From Lumbricus rubellus (taxonomy: Eukaryota; Annelida; Clitellata; Crassiclitellata; Lumbricidae), in assembly GCA_945859605.1 (NCBI GenBank), contig OX243811.1, positions 31,547,494-31,611,493 of the forward strand: a stretch of 64,000 nt of DNA, written 5' to 3'. The notes under the pieces were generated by a model, which was given only the letters and a program-made list of their open reading frames with translations, had not been told where the DNA came from and did no database searches. Position 1 is the stretch's first letter; each line of letters starts with the position of its first letter. Made by a program: the position numbers and the translations under genes. Below, one piece after another: positions 13,189 to 26,110 of this stretch.

Positions 13189-14988
13189 TCAGCGAATTAG
13201 CTTTTTGAATTTAAGTTCAATTTTTGGCCGTTCAGAATTAGTCGCATCTTTTACTTCGTGTTCGTCGCTCGTTTCTTTTGATTTACCAGATTCGGAATCT
13301 TTTTCGTCGGAATCTTTCTCCTTTAAGTGATTCCTCTTAAAACTTTCGTTTAAACGAATATAATCGAACGTGTTGTAGACTTTTTCCCTATGCGTTTTGT
13401 CCGGTTGGGTGCGTTCTGAACCGTCTTTTTCTTCTTTGAGATCGGTTGACTTAGAATTTTCCTCCTTTTTCTTCTTCTTGCCATCGGTTTTCTCAGGTGA
13501 ACCGTCTTTGCGTTTTGATGCTTGTCGATCAATAGCCGCTGCAGGTCCGTCGTCATTCCTGTCGAAGTTCTTGAAATCCCTGTGAGTCATCTGTCCTCGC
13601 ATTGTGCTGACGAGCGTGTTCTTCAAAAATCGTTTGTTTACAGCTGCGATTTTTGGTTTATTCCTACAATAGCAAAAAAGCATTGAGTTAACAGTAAAAG
13701 TCCAGAAAAGAATTCCAGAGTTGGAGCACATGAGGGCTAGCCTTTGGTCAAAATGTTCATAGCAAACTCCTAAGTTATTGCAATTGATGCAATTTTATAG
13801 ATTTTCTGCAACCTGCACCAAGAAATACAGTAGTAGACAAACAATCTTGAATAATTTTTAAACTTGTAATTGTAACCCAACAGTCATGTCCGCTCAGAAT
13901 CAGCAGCACTCTCAACCTGCATCAGTACATGTGTCAGCGAACAAGTCTTAAGATGTCGCCAAAATTGAGAAGGTGAGAGGGTTAGTAACGCAAGGCAAAG
14001 AGACTGGGGGAGACAGAACTCCAAGCTGATGGGTCAACATGAGCAAACACCTAGAGTGGGATATAGCAGCATATGAGCAGGACAACCATCAAGCCACGAG
14101 TCTAAGATCGCAGAGGCCCTCGCATGTAAGACGGAGACCAAGGTGCAAAAGGATGTCGGGTAAAATGGGGGTACCATATTGGCAGTTACACATTACTGGT
14201 AGATCAGGTAAGATCTGAGTGCTTGTATACTCTTACTTACTGTTTAGTATGTAATACTTGCCTACGTACAACATTTTTTTCCATTGCCTTTGCAGCACTC
14301 CAATTTTGCTCACAATCTGGATTGGCCAAACTGGCCATGTTGTTCACACTCAGGAAATGACATTCGAAAAATACGAAAAACTTTATCAAATCAAACATAT
14401 TTAAAGTTATTCTCACCATCCAAAGGTGCCATGTTCTTTTGCTCTTTCACGGGCTCGTTTCGCTTCCTGAAGAAGTTCCTCCACAGCTTTCCTATCACAT
14501 AAAAAGTTTTCAATATAGGATTTGATTGACAATTAAAAGTGTCAAAAACAACAATATGATAGAACTTTACAGTTGAATTCCATGCAAGGCAAATCACACT
14601 GGTATCAAGCGATTTTTGTAAACATTTTTGATCTGAGTTTCAGAGGTGTTCCCACTTAATTAAGTCTTCACAAAGTAAAACTTCAGTTTTCACCAAATAG
14701 GTCAGTTTGTAAGTGTCTATCTGACCCTCCAATGGGCGGCCATATTATTTATACAATGATCGCCCGCAGCCGACCCAAAGAATGCTCCAAACGTTTAAGA
14801 ATTGACCTCAACCTATATCGTACCCCCACGAGGTTCTGCGCAAGATACGAAATTCGAGAATCCAACCAGAATCTTTCCTCTAGTGGGAGTTACTTACTAT
14901 CCCTTTGATACTACACAACGTGCGGAGTTTCATGTAATTAAGAAGAAACAAACCAAGTGACTAACTTTTCGATGTCGTCTTCGCTCAT
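13189..14988 (-). CDS. POLR1D: POLR1D isoform-2-like protein, 3 exons
   Basis: Minus-strand exons are 14988-14966 (start ATG), 14491-14417 and 13663-13189 (stop TGA). They have GT-AG borders and join in frame to 573 nt, 190 aa. The N-terminal part reads MSEDDIEKKAVEELLQEAKR, followed by a GTFGW motif across the exon 2/3 junction and NKRFLKNTL in exon 3. The order and spacing match the second product of the vertebrate POLR1D locus, which shares only its first exon with the RPAC2 polymerase I/III subunit. The C-terminal 120 residues are strongly charged (Lys, Glu, Asp, Ser rich), probably disordered and nuclear. Its molecular role is poorly known. I saw no RPAC2-type (HTLGN-containing) exon nearby. 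The next gene, spartin, diverges from it. Confidence 0.85.
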
Positions 14989-16117
14989 GATTGTACAATT
15001 GCACAGTTTAGTAAAAGTTAGAAAACACCAAGTTTACTGTATAAGTATTGACGTTTCGTTTCTTTCCGTCACCGTGCTCAAATAAATTGACGGTCTGTCT
15101 AATAACCATAGATCACCAAAACACATCGCATCGATTCGCATGGGAAACCAGTTTCAGGTACAGTTTTATAAAGTGCGATTGCACATCATCGTTGCACAGA
15201 AGAAAACTTTAATGATTACTAGACATTTGCATTACACGAATAATTGCCATTTAAGCACAGATTTAAGCTATGTAAGATTAAGGTATGTTAACCGAGTGCA
15301 CGGATACAGATAGGCCTAGGTGCCAGACCATTCCAGCGCCAAAATGCTTTAAAGTGAATGGTACACATTATAAAACAGCTCCAAGTCAAGAGTAGCCTAC
15401 TAGCACAGTGACTGTCACCATACCTGATCCACTTATAGGTTTAGGGTTCTGTCATAGTGAACAGAAAAGGTGCAGATTGTTGAACGCAGCTTAAAAACGA
15501 TTAATTTTGTGAGAGGGAGATAAGAGAAAACTTGCTTGTCTGTTCATAGCATGCACTTTCGTAATTACAGTGTTTGTGCTCTGACACCACTGTCTACTAC
15601 GGTTGATCAGAAGTCGCAGCAGGTCGTTGGTCGCACGTTGTAAATCAAAGTGTAGTTTTTGTCAGAGGAGTTTCAGTGGGTAGCGCGTACATAGACATTT
15701 GCTTACTCACTGACATTGAAACTATTTTTAGACAAAGTCGGAAAGTGAAATCACATGAAAAATAACAAGACGTCGAGTTCTAGTTCTCGAAATAATTAAG
15801 CAAAACGCCGTAACATAAAATTGAGTATAGTGAGAAAATCAACGAATCAGTAGTCTGTTGAGTGACTTTCAACGACTTGCTTGTTTTCAAGCATAATGTA
15901 AAAGCTTTTAACTGTTATTAATACAAACACACATTAACCCTTTCTGAACCACATGAAAAGAGGGGTCAAGGTTGGTATAAGTTGTTAGCTTTTCGTGGTT
16001 TCTCTTGTTCAACCTTAATGAGAGGTCTACTTGTTTTTGTGCAGAGAATGAATTTTAAACCCTCGTTGTCATGTTTCGAACGCTTCGTTGTGCTGCTCGC
16101 GCACACATGTCTAGTCT
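14989..16117. other. Upstream region of the POLR1D-like gene
   Basis: This is the start of a divergent intergenic region of about 2.6 kb between the POLR1D-like gene and spartin. No exon, RNA gene or clear core promoter motif could be identified. Confidence 0.4.
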
Positions 16118-16942
16118 GGTGTCGACCGGACTTGCCGACCGCGAAGTTGCCGACCGCAATGACGTAGGTACTTGCCGACCAGGGTTTTTCAAGATCGTAG
16201 GGAGTTGCCGACCGAAGTTTTATTACTTGGTTTTTAAGAATTATATTTATAATGTAAAAAATGACAGGAAATGAGAAACCATCGTTTATTATTTTATTAT
16301 TTCCAATAATAATTATTTAAAAACGAAAATTGTAAAGAAATTAATTCTAATAACATTAATTATATATAAACCTGTCTGAGGCAGTACACAAGTAACGACG
16401 TCATTATAAGAATTATATTTATAACTACAACAATATGCAGATTTAGGTCAAATTTAAAAGCATTTCTATTGCGTAATCTTCGCCCAGCGTCGTCATAAAT
16501 TATAAAGCCGCCCTAGATTTAGGTCAAATTTAAAAGCATTTCTATTGCGTAATCTTCGCCCAGCGTCGTCATAAATTATAAAGCCGCCCTAGATTTAGGT
16601 CAAATTTAAAAGCATTTCTATTGCGTAATCTTCGCCCAGCGTCGTCATAAATTCGCTCGCATCTGGCAGCGCACAGTATTAAACACTACCACAAAATAGA
16701 CACCGGAAGTTCTTCTCCAATAAAAGTAATAAATAAAAGCATTTTATTTCATTTCAGAACAAATATTTTCATACTTATAATAAATATAATGTGAATGCGT
16801 AATATGTATGACTTTGATTTTATTGGCGGTCGGCAACTTCCTACGTTTCAATAAAACGCTGGTCGGCAAGTTCGACAATATTAGCTATAATCGATGGTCG
16901 GCAATTTCGAGGTCGGCAACTCCCTACGGACCCGTCTAGTCT
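16109..16942. mobile_element. Non-autonomous DNA transposon with inverted iterons and 9-bp TSD (MULE/foldback-like)
   Basis: The 9-bp direct repeat GTCTAGTCT occurs at 16109-16117 and 16934-16942. Between them the termini are related inverted repeats. The left end carries four forward copies of the 10-mer YTTGCCGACC (16131, 16146, 16171, 16204). The right end carries four copies in reverse orientation (16828, 16861, 16896, 16911), with mirrored spacing of 15/25/33 against 15/35/33. No transposase frame is present. A 9-bp duplication fits Mutator-like elements; a foldback element is the alternative. Three 76-bp tandem units sit in the middle. Confidence 0.8.
16439..16653. repeat. Three tandem 76-bp units inside the transposon
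   Basis: Units start with AGATTTAGGTCAAATTTAAA at 16439, 16515 and 16591. The copies are virtually identical; the last is cut short at about 16653. Confidence 0.92.
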
Positions 16943-17598
16943 AACACACCTACACAGCTACACTGACTTACTCTGTACTAAAGTTTAGTTAATTTTGTCG
17001 TTAGCAACTTCTCTAGTAACTCTATGTTGTTTCTTAGGACTGCATAGGTCCTACTGATCTAGTTTATATTAACTTAACACATAAAATAATAAATGAAACA
17101 TTTGATAATATAATAAACATAATTTAATCAATAAGATAATGATCTGTAGTTGTAAGGACTGTTACCATTTGTTTTGTATTTAGAATTTCAATGCATGTAT
17201 GTGTTCAAGTATAATTTTTTTAACACCAGTTATTATTTTATCAAGAAAAACTTGTTTGCAATAATACATTAAAAGGTTGATGACTTCAGTTCTTGTGTAA
17301 TTGGATACAGCTTGACATGGTATCCCATTTATTTTGAACCTTGGATACTAATATCAAACTGTTAATGATAGTCCCTTGAACTTGTATACAAAAATATATT
17401 TAAAATAAAGAACTATGTAGAAATCTGACTTTGTTATAAATGCAAACTGTGAAGTGGATAACTTTCGTAACTGTTGTTAAAAATTTAGTTGACTGCAACA
17501 CCTCTTTCTTAATTTGCCAGTTATTTGCTGGTGAACTTCCCTAATTACTTGCTTAGCTCAACCACTATGATACTAAGTAGCAATGTTGATTTTTGTAG
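16943..17598. other. Spartin 5' flank
   Basis: AT-rich sequence with no coding exon seen. A splice acceptor (TTTTTGTAG) lies immediately before the spartin start codon, so at least one untranslated first exon is expected here or further upstream. It could not be located. Confidence 0.4.
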
Positions 17599-17599
17599 A

Positions 17600-20500
17600 A
17601 TGGCACAGAAAGGAACTACTGCGGTGGACAAGCAGGTCAGCGGTGTGAGAACATCCCAATCGCAGTCACCATACGATGAAGGATTTCAAGAGATGAAGAG
17701 AAAATACGACAAAGCCTACATCCACATCAGCAAGGCTCTGACTTGCGATGAACAGAGACAGATCGAGCAGGCGGTGGACAACTACGCTAAAGGCATCCGA
17801 TACATGAATGCCGCACTTGCGCTCTGGTCTCAGCTCCGCCACGATCATCCAGACAAAGCCCATGCATCACGGATGGGGCCAAAGATGGAGAAGATGACCG
17901 CCAACCTCTCAAAGGCCGAGAGACGAGTCGACGAACTGCTTGCCTTCCGCAGAAACCACGTCAGTTCGACGAGCCCGTCGAGAACAGCTTCCGAACCGCC
18001 ACCGTCGTACAATGCGTCGATGGCCCAGCAGTATCGACCTCCGATGAACCCTGCTGGGGCGGCCAGCGCAATGACCGACGCTAAGCTGCTGTTTTTTGTC
18101 GAGGGAGGGGTACAGATCTACTTTATGTCGAACGACGGCAACGTTAGTGCGCCCTCCTATCCAAGCTCGCTTGCGATATACCAGTTTCTGGACAAGGGTT
18201 CCTGCCAAACGACGGCTGATTCACCGCCAGCTTTCCTTCAAGTTGGCAACTGGATCTACCCGCTGATGCCAAGCGTTTCGCCAGCTCTGCATGCCGACTG
18301 GGGAGCTTACATCTTCCCCGATGTTTCAGCAAGAGAACCTGGTATATAAACCGTATCACAGTATGGAAACGTAACCGAAAATACAGCACTATTTTTAACA
18401 AGATGTAGATATTGTTTTTTGTATGACGGACTTGTTGGACCTTTAGAAGTCAAAGTCGTCAGAAGATGCATTTTCAGTGTGCTACTTAATGTATGCAAGT
18501 GAGACATTGACACTGCGCAGAAAGTACGGATAGGTTGGTGGCACTTAAGATGGTAACAAGAGATTGCAAATACTGAGCTGTCTGCTCGTGGGACATTCGA
18601 TTTGCTGCAAGGGTTCTTTCAAACCCTCACTCATTGTGGCTGCCAGTCAAACCAATAGAAGCTTCATACTAAAAGTCCTCTATGCCAGTGTTTAATGACA
18701 TTGTCCACCCTTCATTTTAACATTTTGTTCAGGTGTGCAAGGGTTAAACTAAAATGTGTCATATTCATGCGGCATTGTAGCTGATTGGGGTGTGGAATCT
18801 TTTTCCCAATGAATTAATATATTGTTATTGGAAAAGAATATAAATTTCTGTGGGCGCAAGTGCAAATTTAATGAATAGCAGCAGTATGTACAGTCACATT
18901 TTGAATGTAGATGGTACACATCAGAGATAGATAAGGCAGAGTCAGGATGATGTCTGGGACAGATTTTCCCAAGCTGGGCTTATTTTCACAAAGCAGAAGC
19001 CAATGGAGTAATATAATGTGGCATGAAATCAACACCAGTTACTGATGAGCCCATGGACTGAACCATAACCTAAATTGTTTACCTGGTGAGAGTAATGAAG
19101 CCTCTCTGAATTACCACTGGCCTTTGAACTTGGCACTTGTCTTTTATCATGATATCGTGATTCCTATTTCATGTGTTTTTGTTTGCCTATATCTCACGAC
19201 ATTAGTTTTCTGCTTATCAGGCTGTTTTGTCGGTGTTATCATTCCGGACACACTCGACGCGGCTAGTCGACAGAAACTTGAAGAAATCCTACAAACGTTT
19301 ACCAACTTCAGGGAACAGGTAAAACGTGACTTGTCAAAGAGTACCATGCTGATAAAAGTGATGAATAATTATGACAACGATGACTGATGTTGATTGATGA
19401 TGATTTTGATTACAATTATGATTACTATTAGGGCTGTCAACGGGCCCCCAAATACCCAGGTACCCGTTCATAGGATCGAACCCGAGCCGTGAATCAGTAC
19501 CTGAAGCCCGGCCAGAGAAAAGCATGATAATGTGAAATAGGCCGAAGTTTTAAGAGCTTTATCAGTATATACTATATAGCAGACGTCACCTGTGAAGCTG
19601 TGTAGTTTAAGCCAGCTACAGCAGCGTATTTGTCATCGCAGTTGGGACCTGTACCTGTCTAATTGTCGAAGCTGACGCGTAAACCAATGACGACTTTGAA
19701 TTAGGCTTTAGTACAATGACCTCTGATATATAATTAACTAGACAGAACTTCCTCTGTTGAGCTCAATGACCTCTTATAATTACGGCCTGACGGGCCTTCT
19801 GGCCCCCTTTGAAAATGAGCTTGGAACCAAAGCCATATTTTTCTACAATTTTGACAACCCTAATTGCCATTGTGATTACAGTTGTGATGGTGACTATAAC
19901 AATGATGAAATATGATTAGTGGAGGGTGGGTGTTCATCGTGATTATGATGGTAATTGTGACAAAGTGATGATTATGATAAAGATTTTGATTATTATTCTT
20001 TTGTAAAATTGGCATTTTTGATTTGAACAATCAAAATGCAGTAGTATCAGAGGTGTGCACGATGACCCAATGTTACCAGACAATAATATTATTGTTTTAA
20101 TATGAATGAGTATAAAGAAGAAAATCTAGACCCCTATTAATGGTTGTGATTAGAATGATTAAAGACATTAATTGTGAACTTTAATGCAGCTTTTGTTAAT
20201 TATGTTTATTTCATTTGCTCGTAGGTCCCTGCAGAGGATTCGGACACGACTGGTGCTATTTCTAAGGGTATCAAAACAGGTCTCAGATGTCTTTCTACTT
20301 TTCGTGAACAGATATTAAATTTATGTGGCACCGTTTGAAGGCTATCCAAAGACATTGATGAAATGAAATGCTGAGTTTGGTAGGGGGGTTAAGTCTGTGT
20401 TGTTTACTTGTTACTATAATGTACGGACCCATTCTGGTGGAGCAGAACGATCTTATATGTTGATTATAAATTTAAATCTAACTGATAGGATCTGATTTAG

Positions 20501-23500
20501 TTTCACTGACTGAATTGTCAAGTATAATTGCTGCCTATCTGTTTCCTCCCACTGTGATGTTCTCTGACGTCATTCTAATTTTGTTTCTTTTGTATTTTTG
20601 ACTTCTCCCACATAGACACTAATGATCTCAACTATTGTTATGTAATTGATTGTGATTTTGGAATGGGACTTAGCTTTGAAGTAACTTTTGGTTGGCACAT
20701 TTTGACAAAGGTGCCACAGATTAGATTAGATTAGATTGTGCATGCTCATGTTTATTTTTGATGGTCTTCTGGATGCTGCAGCTGCCGAATGGATTTCGTG
20801 GGGATTTACAAAGGGTGCCGAGAAGACAGGGCAGTTGGTGAAGTATGGATCCGACAAGCTGCGTCAAAACATGGAGCCAGAGCAGGAGCCGTCAAAGATC
20901 GACCCAAGAGTGCAAAAGGGAGCACAGCATGTTCGTGCAGCCACAGGTGGTGCCGTGAAGATCAGCGAATATCTGGGTAAATATGTTTACAATATTTATA
21001 GTACGAGAAGTCCATTCAGAGCTACATCCACATATATGGTTGCGCTAGGAATAGTCTTCCTGCACATTATTCAGGGTACTACTCTGCTTAATTTAAAAGT
21101 TTTAAAATGCATTTATTTTGTAGCCTTGACAATTTGCATTTTTGCTGATAGTAGACCATGTGTGTAAATCATCCTAGAAGTAGTTTTTATCTTAGTATAT
21201 CTGTTTCAAGAGTCTTTATTCTGCTTTTGCCAGTGGTGCGACATGAATCGTTGTAGTTACAATATGAGGTATTAAGCACATAATTTTAATAGTGGATCAA
21301 AGATATTGCCAAGATTACGCTCAGGTGAGTCAGAGGTGAAAGTGATGGATGAAGAATTTGTTGGTGGGTGTATGGAATAGTCATGGATTTCATCGGTAGC
21401 TGGAAGCTTACAATGACATTTATTTCTTTTAAAATTATACAGGTGTTCCTTAAGCAAATGAGTTCTCCATGCAAGGTTTCAGCACTACAAGATGGTTGAA
21501 AATTGCTGAATGAGACTATTGCACATTTCGCATAACGCACTTAGATTAAACCTATGAACAGTTTGAACACATAGGAAAAGTCTAAAGACTTAGCTGAGTG
21601 GTAAATGTCAAGTTCTGTGATAAGCAGGTCCTGGATTTGGGATTCACTCCTTGCTAGCTTATGATGAACTCACATGACGAAATTGAGTGCTGCCGTGAAG
21701 TTTGAGGCTGTCTTATCTTAGTGTATCGGTTGAGTCTTATTTTATATCCGACTTTTGAATATTGTTAACAGTCGATAAGGTTGGCCAGGCATCGTCGGCT
21801 CTTGCCAAGACGATTGGTCCTCATGTTCGTCGAACGAGTGAAACTCTCATGCCGGAGTCGTGGACGCGCAAAGATCCTAGCAACGGAAGATCAGCTCTCG
21901 ATAAAGTCTCTGAAGTGGCTACATCTGGATTACAGGGCAAGTTGCTTTTATTTGTTTCTGATGTTTTGTTGGATAAAACATTAGAAACATGTGAAAATAT
22001 GTCCTATTATAATTTAGTAAAGGTTGAAGGTTCACTACTTAAGAAATTCCTCCGTTAAATGGTCCTCATGATTTATATCTTCATGTTAACTGACTGTACC
22101 AACAGTTTGACACCCCTACACACAATTTGAGTCTCCCAATTGTATGGCTTAACTGGTTAGACATTTTCCATCAAGTTCTGAATCCGAGTATATGGATGTA
22201 CTAATTTCATATAATTATTTAAACAAGTTTTTTGCGACTTTTTTGTGCATAGTATTTGCTGAGGCTAAGCGAATGGTGCTGAAAACAGGACATTTTATTT
22301 CCGGCTATTCTTGTAAACATATGGTCCTGACCCTATATTTTTTTTATTGTTGTCCATGCAGGTAATCCTGTAGACTAGAATTGATGGGCTAATCATCGAT
22401 ATGCTTGTCAGCATGTTGACATTCGTTTTTCTGACCATAGCACTTTTATTTGACCGCTTGTGACACAGCGTTGTTTCAATTGTAGGCTTCTCTACCGTCT
22501 ACCTTGGTCTGGAGCGTTCGGCAATGATCCTTGCAAAGAGCGTGGCCGACGAGACTGTGCAGACAGTAGAGTATAAGTATGCATCGTTCAATCGTAATGC
22601 TCTTTAGTGGTTCTGAAAATATGCTATATAAATATCCTAGGCGGGAGTTGACCCTAGAAAGGCACTATATTACTATATGTCCTTGTTGGAAAGGGTTTTA
22701 GAAAGATGCTATATAAATTCATTACCATCTATAAGATGTGTGGTTATGATCTGCTACAAGTTAATTAGGAAGCCTTCTGCAAAGGAAATTCAGTTTGGAA
22801 TACTGGGTACTAGTAGGCCTTGTCTACTGGACAGAGGTAAAGTTATCAAGTTTTCTGTTGGTCAGGCAATGTCAGCATATAGACAAGTCTATGTAGGTTA
22901 GGCACGAATAGTCAAACAAGTTGTTTATCGGATGATGGATGGTGAAGGAATTGCGGTGAGTTTATGGACTAAACACACGAATGTAGTGTATTCATTTGGT
23001 GTTTTACAATCATGCATCTGAGGCATGGTTGTATTTTTGCTTCGTTTCTTAGGTTGAAGCATAAATACAAACTTCACAGGCTTTTGGCTTCAAAATTAAT
23101 TGTCAGTCATGCCACGTGACCCTTTTGGGTTCAAACGTTGGATATGATAATGCAGGGATACATTGACGAAGTTGACATTTATTTGCAGATTAATAGTTAA
23201 AGAGGTTAACATTTTCTTTGTGTATTTAGATATGGTCAAGACGCTGGTAAATTGACTGAGGATGTGGTGTATTCTGCATCGAACGTTGTGGCAGCCACCA
23301 CTACAGTCAATCGTCTTGGAGTCAAGGCCGTTGCCAAGCAGATTGCCAAGGAGACCGGTGCTGAAGCCGTGAAAGCTCCGGCACATGGTGCCACAGCACC
23401 GCCTCTGAGTGACAAGAACGGGTCACAGAACGGTGAAAAGAAAGCTCCGCCTCATCATGCTGATAAGATGGGGCCACAACATGATGATAAGTTGCGACCT

Positions 23501-23650
23501 CGCCATGGTGATAAGACCGGACCTCCAAATGGCAATGTCAGGAACTCCCACCACCACCACCACCAGCCAAACAGTGATAACAAAGGACCATCGCAGGGTG
23601 ATAAAAAGGGGCAACCACATGGTGATAAGAAAAATCCTCCATCCAAATGA
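17600..23650 (+). CDS. SPART: Spartin (MIT and senescence domain protein), 7 exons
   Basis: Family role: a cytosolic adaptor on endosomes, lipid droplets and mitochondria that binds ESCRT-III and HECT ubiquitin ligases; human loss causes Troyer syndrome. Exons: 17600-18341, 19221-19318, 20225-20279, 20782-20976, 21772-21936, 22486-22576, 23230-23650. They join in frame to 588 aa (human 666). Residues about 30-115 form an MIT-like helical region. A PPSY motif (134-137) could bind WW domains of Nedd4-type ligases. A conserved beta-rich segment (LLFFVEGGVQIYF, VSAPSYP) follows. The senescence domain spans about 299-495 (EWISWGFTKGAEKTG, RAATGGAVKISEYL, GFSTVYLGLE, TVQTVEYKYG). The C-terminal tail (500-588) has His/Gly/Asp-Lys repeats and five consecutive His. 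Intron 5 starts with GC, not GT. Confidence 0.93.
19421..19870. mobile_element. hAT-like MITE in spartin intron 2
   Basis: The termini are TAGGGCTGTCAA (from 19429) and its imperfect inverse TTGACAACCCTA (to 19862). The flanking octamers ATTACTAT and ATTGCCAT match at 6 of 8 positions, fitting an aged 8-bp target duplication. The TAGGGYTGTCAA end is typical of hAT elements (family knowledge). No transposase frame is present. Confidence 0.6.
21937..21938 (+). promoter_or_regulatory. Non-canonical GC 5' splice site of spartin intron 5
   Basis: The exon ends CAGG and the intron begins GCAAGT, the usual context of GC-AG introns. The only nearby GT (GTTGCT, 4 nt on) would put exon 6 out of frame and destroy the conserved QGFSTV junction. 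Confidence 0.8.
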
Positions 23651-24520
23651 GCACAGCAAGCTGCCAATCAGTATAATGGTGATAGTATTGTTATATAAGC
23701 ATCTTGGAACATTTATCGCTGATATGAGATTTATATAGCACATTTTGGAAGCTTTTAATAGAGTTGCTGTGGTTGTGGCATAGTTTTTTAAAATCGGTTG
23801 TGTATGGTTTTAGCAGTTTTGGGTCTGTGTGTAACTGAGTTTTGGAAATACTTACACAATTCTTATGAACAGTGGAACACCCTGAGATGTTTGTATTTAC
23901 AAGTTTATACTCAATCTGGCATTTGTAGATTTGGTTTATTTGACTGTTCAGTGCTTTTGCATGGAGTGCACATGATAGCTTTAAGCTTTAAATCGGCATC
24001 ATATTTTGTGCTTCGTGATTGCCACGAATACTGCTAATTGCAGTGTTAAACTGTGGCTCCAACAATGACTTAACTAGCATACTAGCACCCAAATGAGATA
24101 GTTATTTATTAGAGGGCAGTGTTTAATGCAATTTAATGCTTATGAGCACAATTCTTGTTTTCCATTGGAGACCGGTGTTTATTTGGGACCCCATACGTAG
24201 AAGATTTTTTAGGACTATCGTTGCAGATGTAATTTTAAGCTACACATCTGCCTGTAAAGTGTTGTTGATAGGATGACAGTTGGCTACATTGTCTTGTTTT
24301 TATTGTTTAAAATAGGCATAGGTTCGTGGCACGATATTGTACCTGTTTGAGGCTGGCTTTAGACTTGGACCTTGTGCTTGGATTATTATGTTGATAGTAC
24401 TCATTTCAGATGTAATTTTAAGCTACATATCTATGCATAGAATATTTATGGGTTAAATGACAGTTGGCTAATTGGTTTTATTGTGAAAAACTGTGTAGAT
24501 TTGAGTAAACAGGACTGATA

Positions 24521-24526
24521 AATAAA
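24521..24526 (+). promoter_or_regulatory. Candidate spartin polyadenylation signal
   Basis: AATAAA about 870 nt after the spartin stop codon. The 3' untranslated region is otherwise AT-rich and without features. Confidence 0.4.
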
Positions 24527-26110
24527 TGTGTTGTGTGATTCGAAAATCTTGGGTTCCCCGAAATCGTTCATCTTCAACTCGTCCTGCATTTTTTTCATTT
24601 TGGCTGTCGTCTGAACATCTAGTCGTCACCATATACCACTATAACAGTCTTTGTATTACTTTTTCTCCTGAAAAATCCTTGAGTGCATTCATTGCAAAGT
24701 TCTGTTGCTGATCGATATAGCCTACGCTTTACAATACTGGCCAAATTGCTCTTTTGCTGTGTTTTTTTGCCCCCAAATTTCATATCGCAACTTTGACTCT
24801 GGATTAAGCCCATCTTCTGAATTACATAAATTTGTTGTTCCGTGACTCCAGTTGGCATCACCTATCCTGTAAGTCCTGACTAAACTATCATTTGATGACA
24901 CAACATATTGTTCCATGATCCATCGACCACAACTTGCATTCGTCCTTTTGTCACCAAACTTGACCCTAAAATTGGAAATCACTTCATGGTTCTCGCTCTC
25001 TGTCTGTTTGTCTGTCTGTCTGTCTATCTCTCTCTGGATCTGTCTTTCGCGCCCTCTCCCTCTCTCTTGAAAGACTGAACTAATTAGCTGAACAGAAAAC
25101 AGTCCAAATTTCCTTGATACAATTATATTTATATGTGCACAGGAGATTGCACACACAAAAATTTGCAGCAATGTTCTTATAATTGGGCCTCATCAAAATA
25201 TTTGTTCTTCTTGTCCGTTAGCACTAATTTAGCAGTCAGTGCAGTCCCTGCCTAAGATGTAGTCTTCAACAGCTGATCTTGAATATGTTGAAGTTGGCAT
25301 TGCTATATGGGTGTAGTCTTCGTGGCTTTCATTCCACACAGCAAATATGGTTTGCAGTGAGTGGTAACAAGTTACAGTAATGCTAACTCTGCGAATAACA
25401 AATCCTCGCAAGAATTACAATGCTCTCAGAATAGATAAACAAACCTGCTAAAACTACTGATTGTGATCTCCCGCCAGAGCGAGTAGCTGGATACTCCCTT
25501 AGGCTTCACTCGCATGTTATAGAGATACATTGCTGTTATTCGTTGGTTGGAAAAGGATTCATCACCATGTCCAGACTCCAGAATGCTGTATAGATGACTT
25601 GTTTAACGCTAATACTTTAGTAATTTCATTCAACCTGTGATTTAATTTGTACGCTTTATTACCAATTATTACTTCGATGTATTATAATGGCGTTCTTTGG
25701 CCCATTGCTCGTTTGCAAGTAGAGTAAAAATGAAAGTACTTACTTATTTCTAAGCGCTACATAATATTTTGGTTTTTGTCAAATCTGCTTTTATCAAGTG
25801 ATTCGAGTCCATTACCCACTTCCGCTTTCATGAGCGACCGGTTTATTGCTGGCGTTGGCGTGGTGTACGGTAATGGTTGCATCATGCTTCTTTTAAAATC
25901 TCAAAATGGTTTTTTCATCTCTGCTAGCCATCAGTGATTAGTTCATTTTTGGCGGGGGTTACGGTGTAGCATATATTGAGGACAAGTTTAATGCATATTT
26001 TCTTGCACCAGCGTTTCTTAACGTTACCGCCATATGCGTTGCCTTGAGTTCCCTATGTTGGCGGAATGTTTGCCTAATGTTTTAGTCTAAAATAATATTA
26101 TTGAAATTAG
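24527..26110. other. Intergenic region between spartin and LARS1
   Basis: No gene is supported. A CTGT/CTCT-rich microsatellite lies at about 24998-25072. The remainder is AT-rich. Confidence 0.5.
24998..25072. repeat. (CTGT)n/(CTCT)n microsatellite
   Basis: Imperfect CTGT repeats run into pyrimidine-only CTCTCT tracts. Confidence 0.8.

Noticed and set aside
13350..13585. Other frames overlapping POLR1D-like exon 3
   Set aside because: Low-complexity shadows of the Lys/Glu-rich coding sequence.
16071..16274. Coding frame over the left end of the 16 kb transposon
   Set aside because: It runs through the iterons and the insertion junction; no homology.
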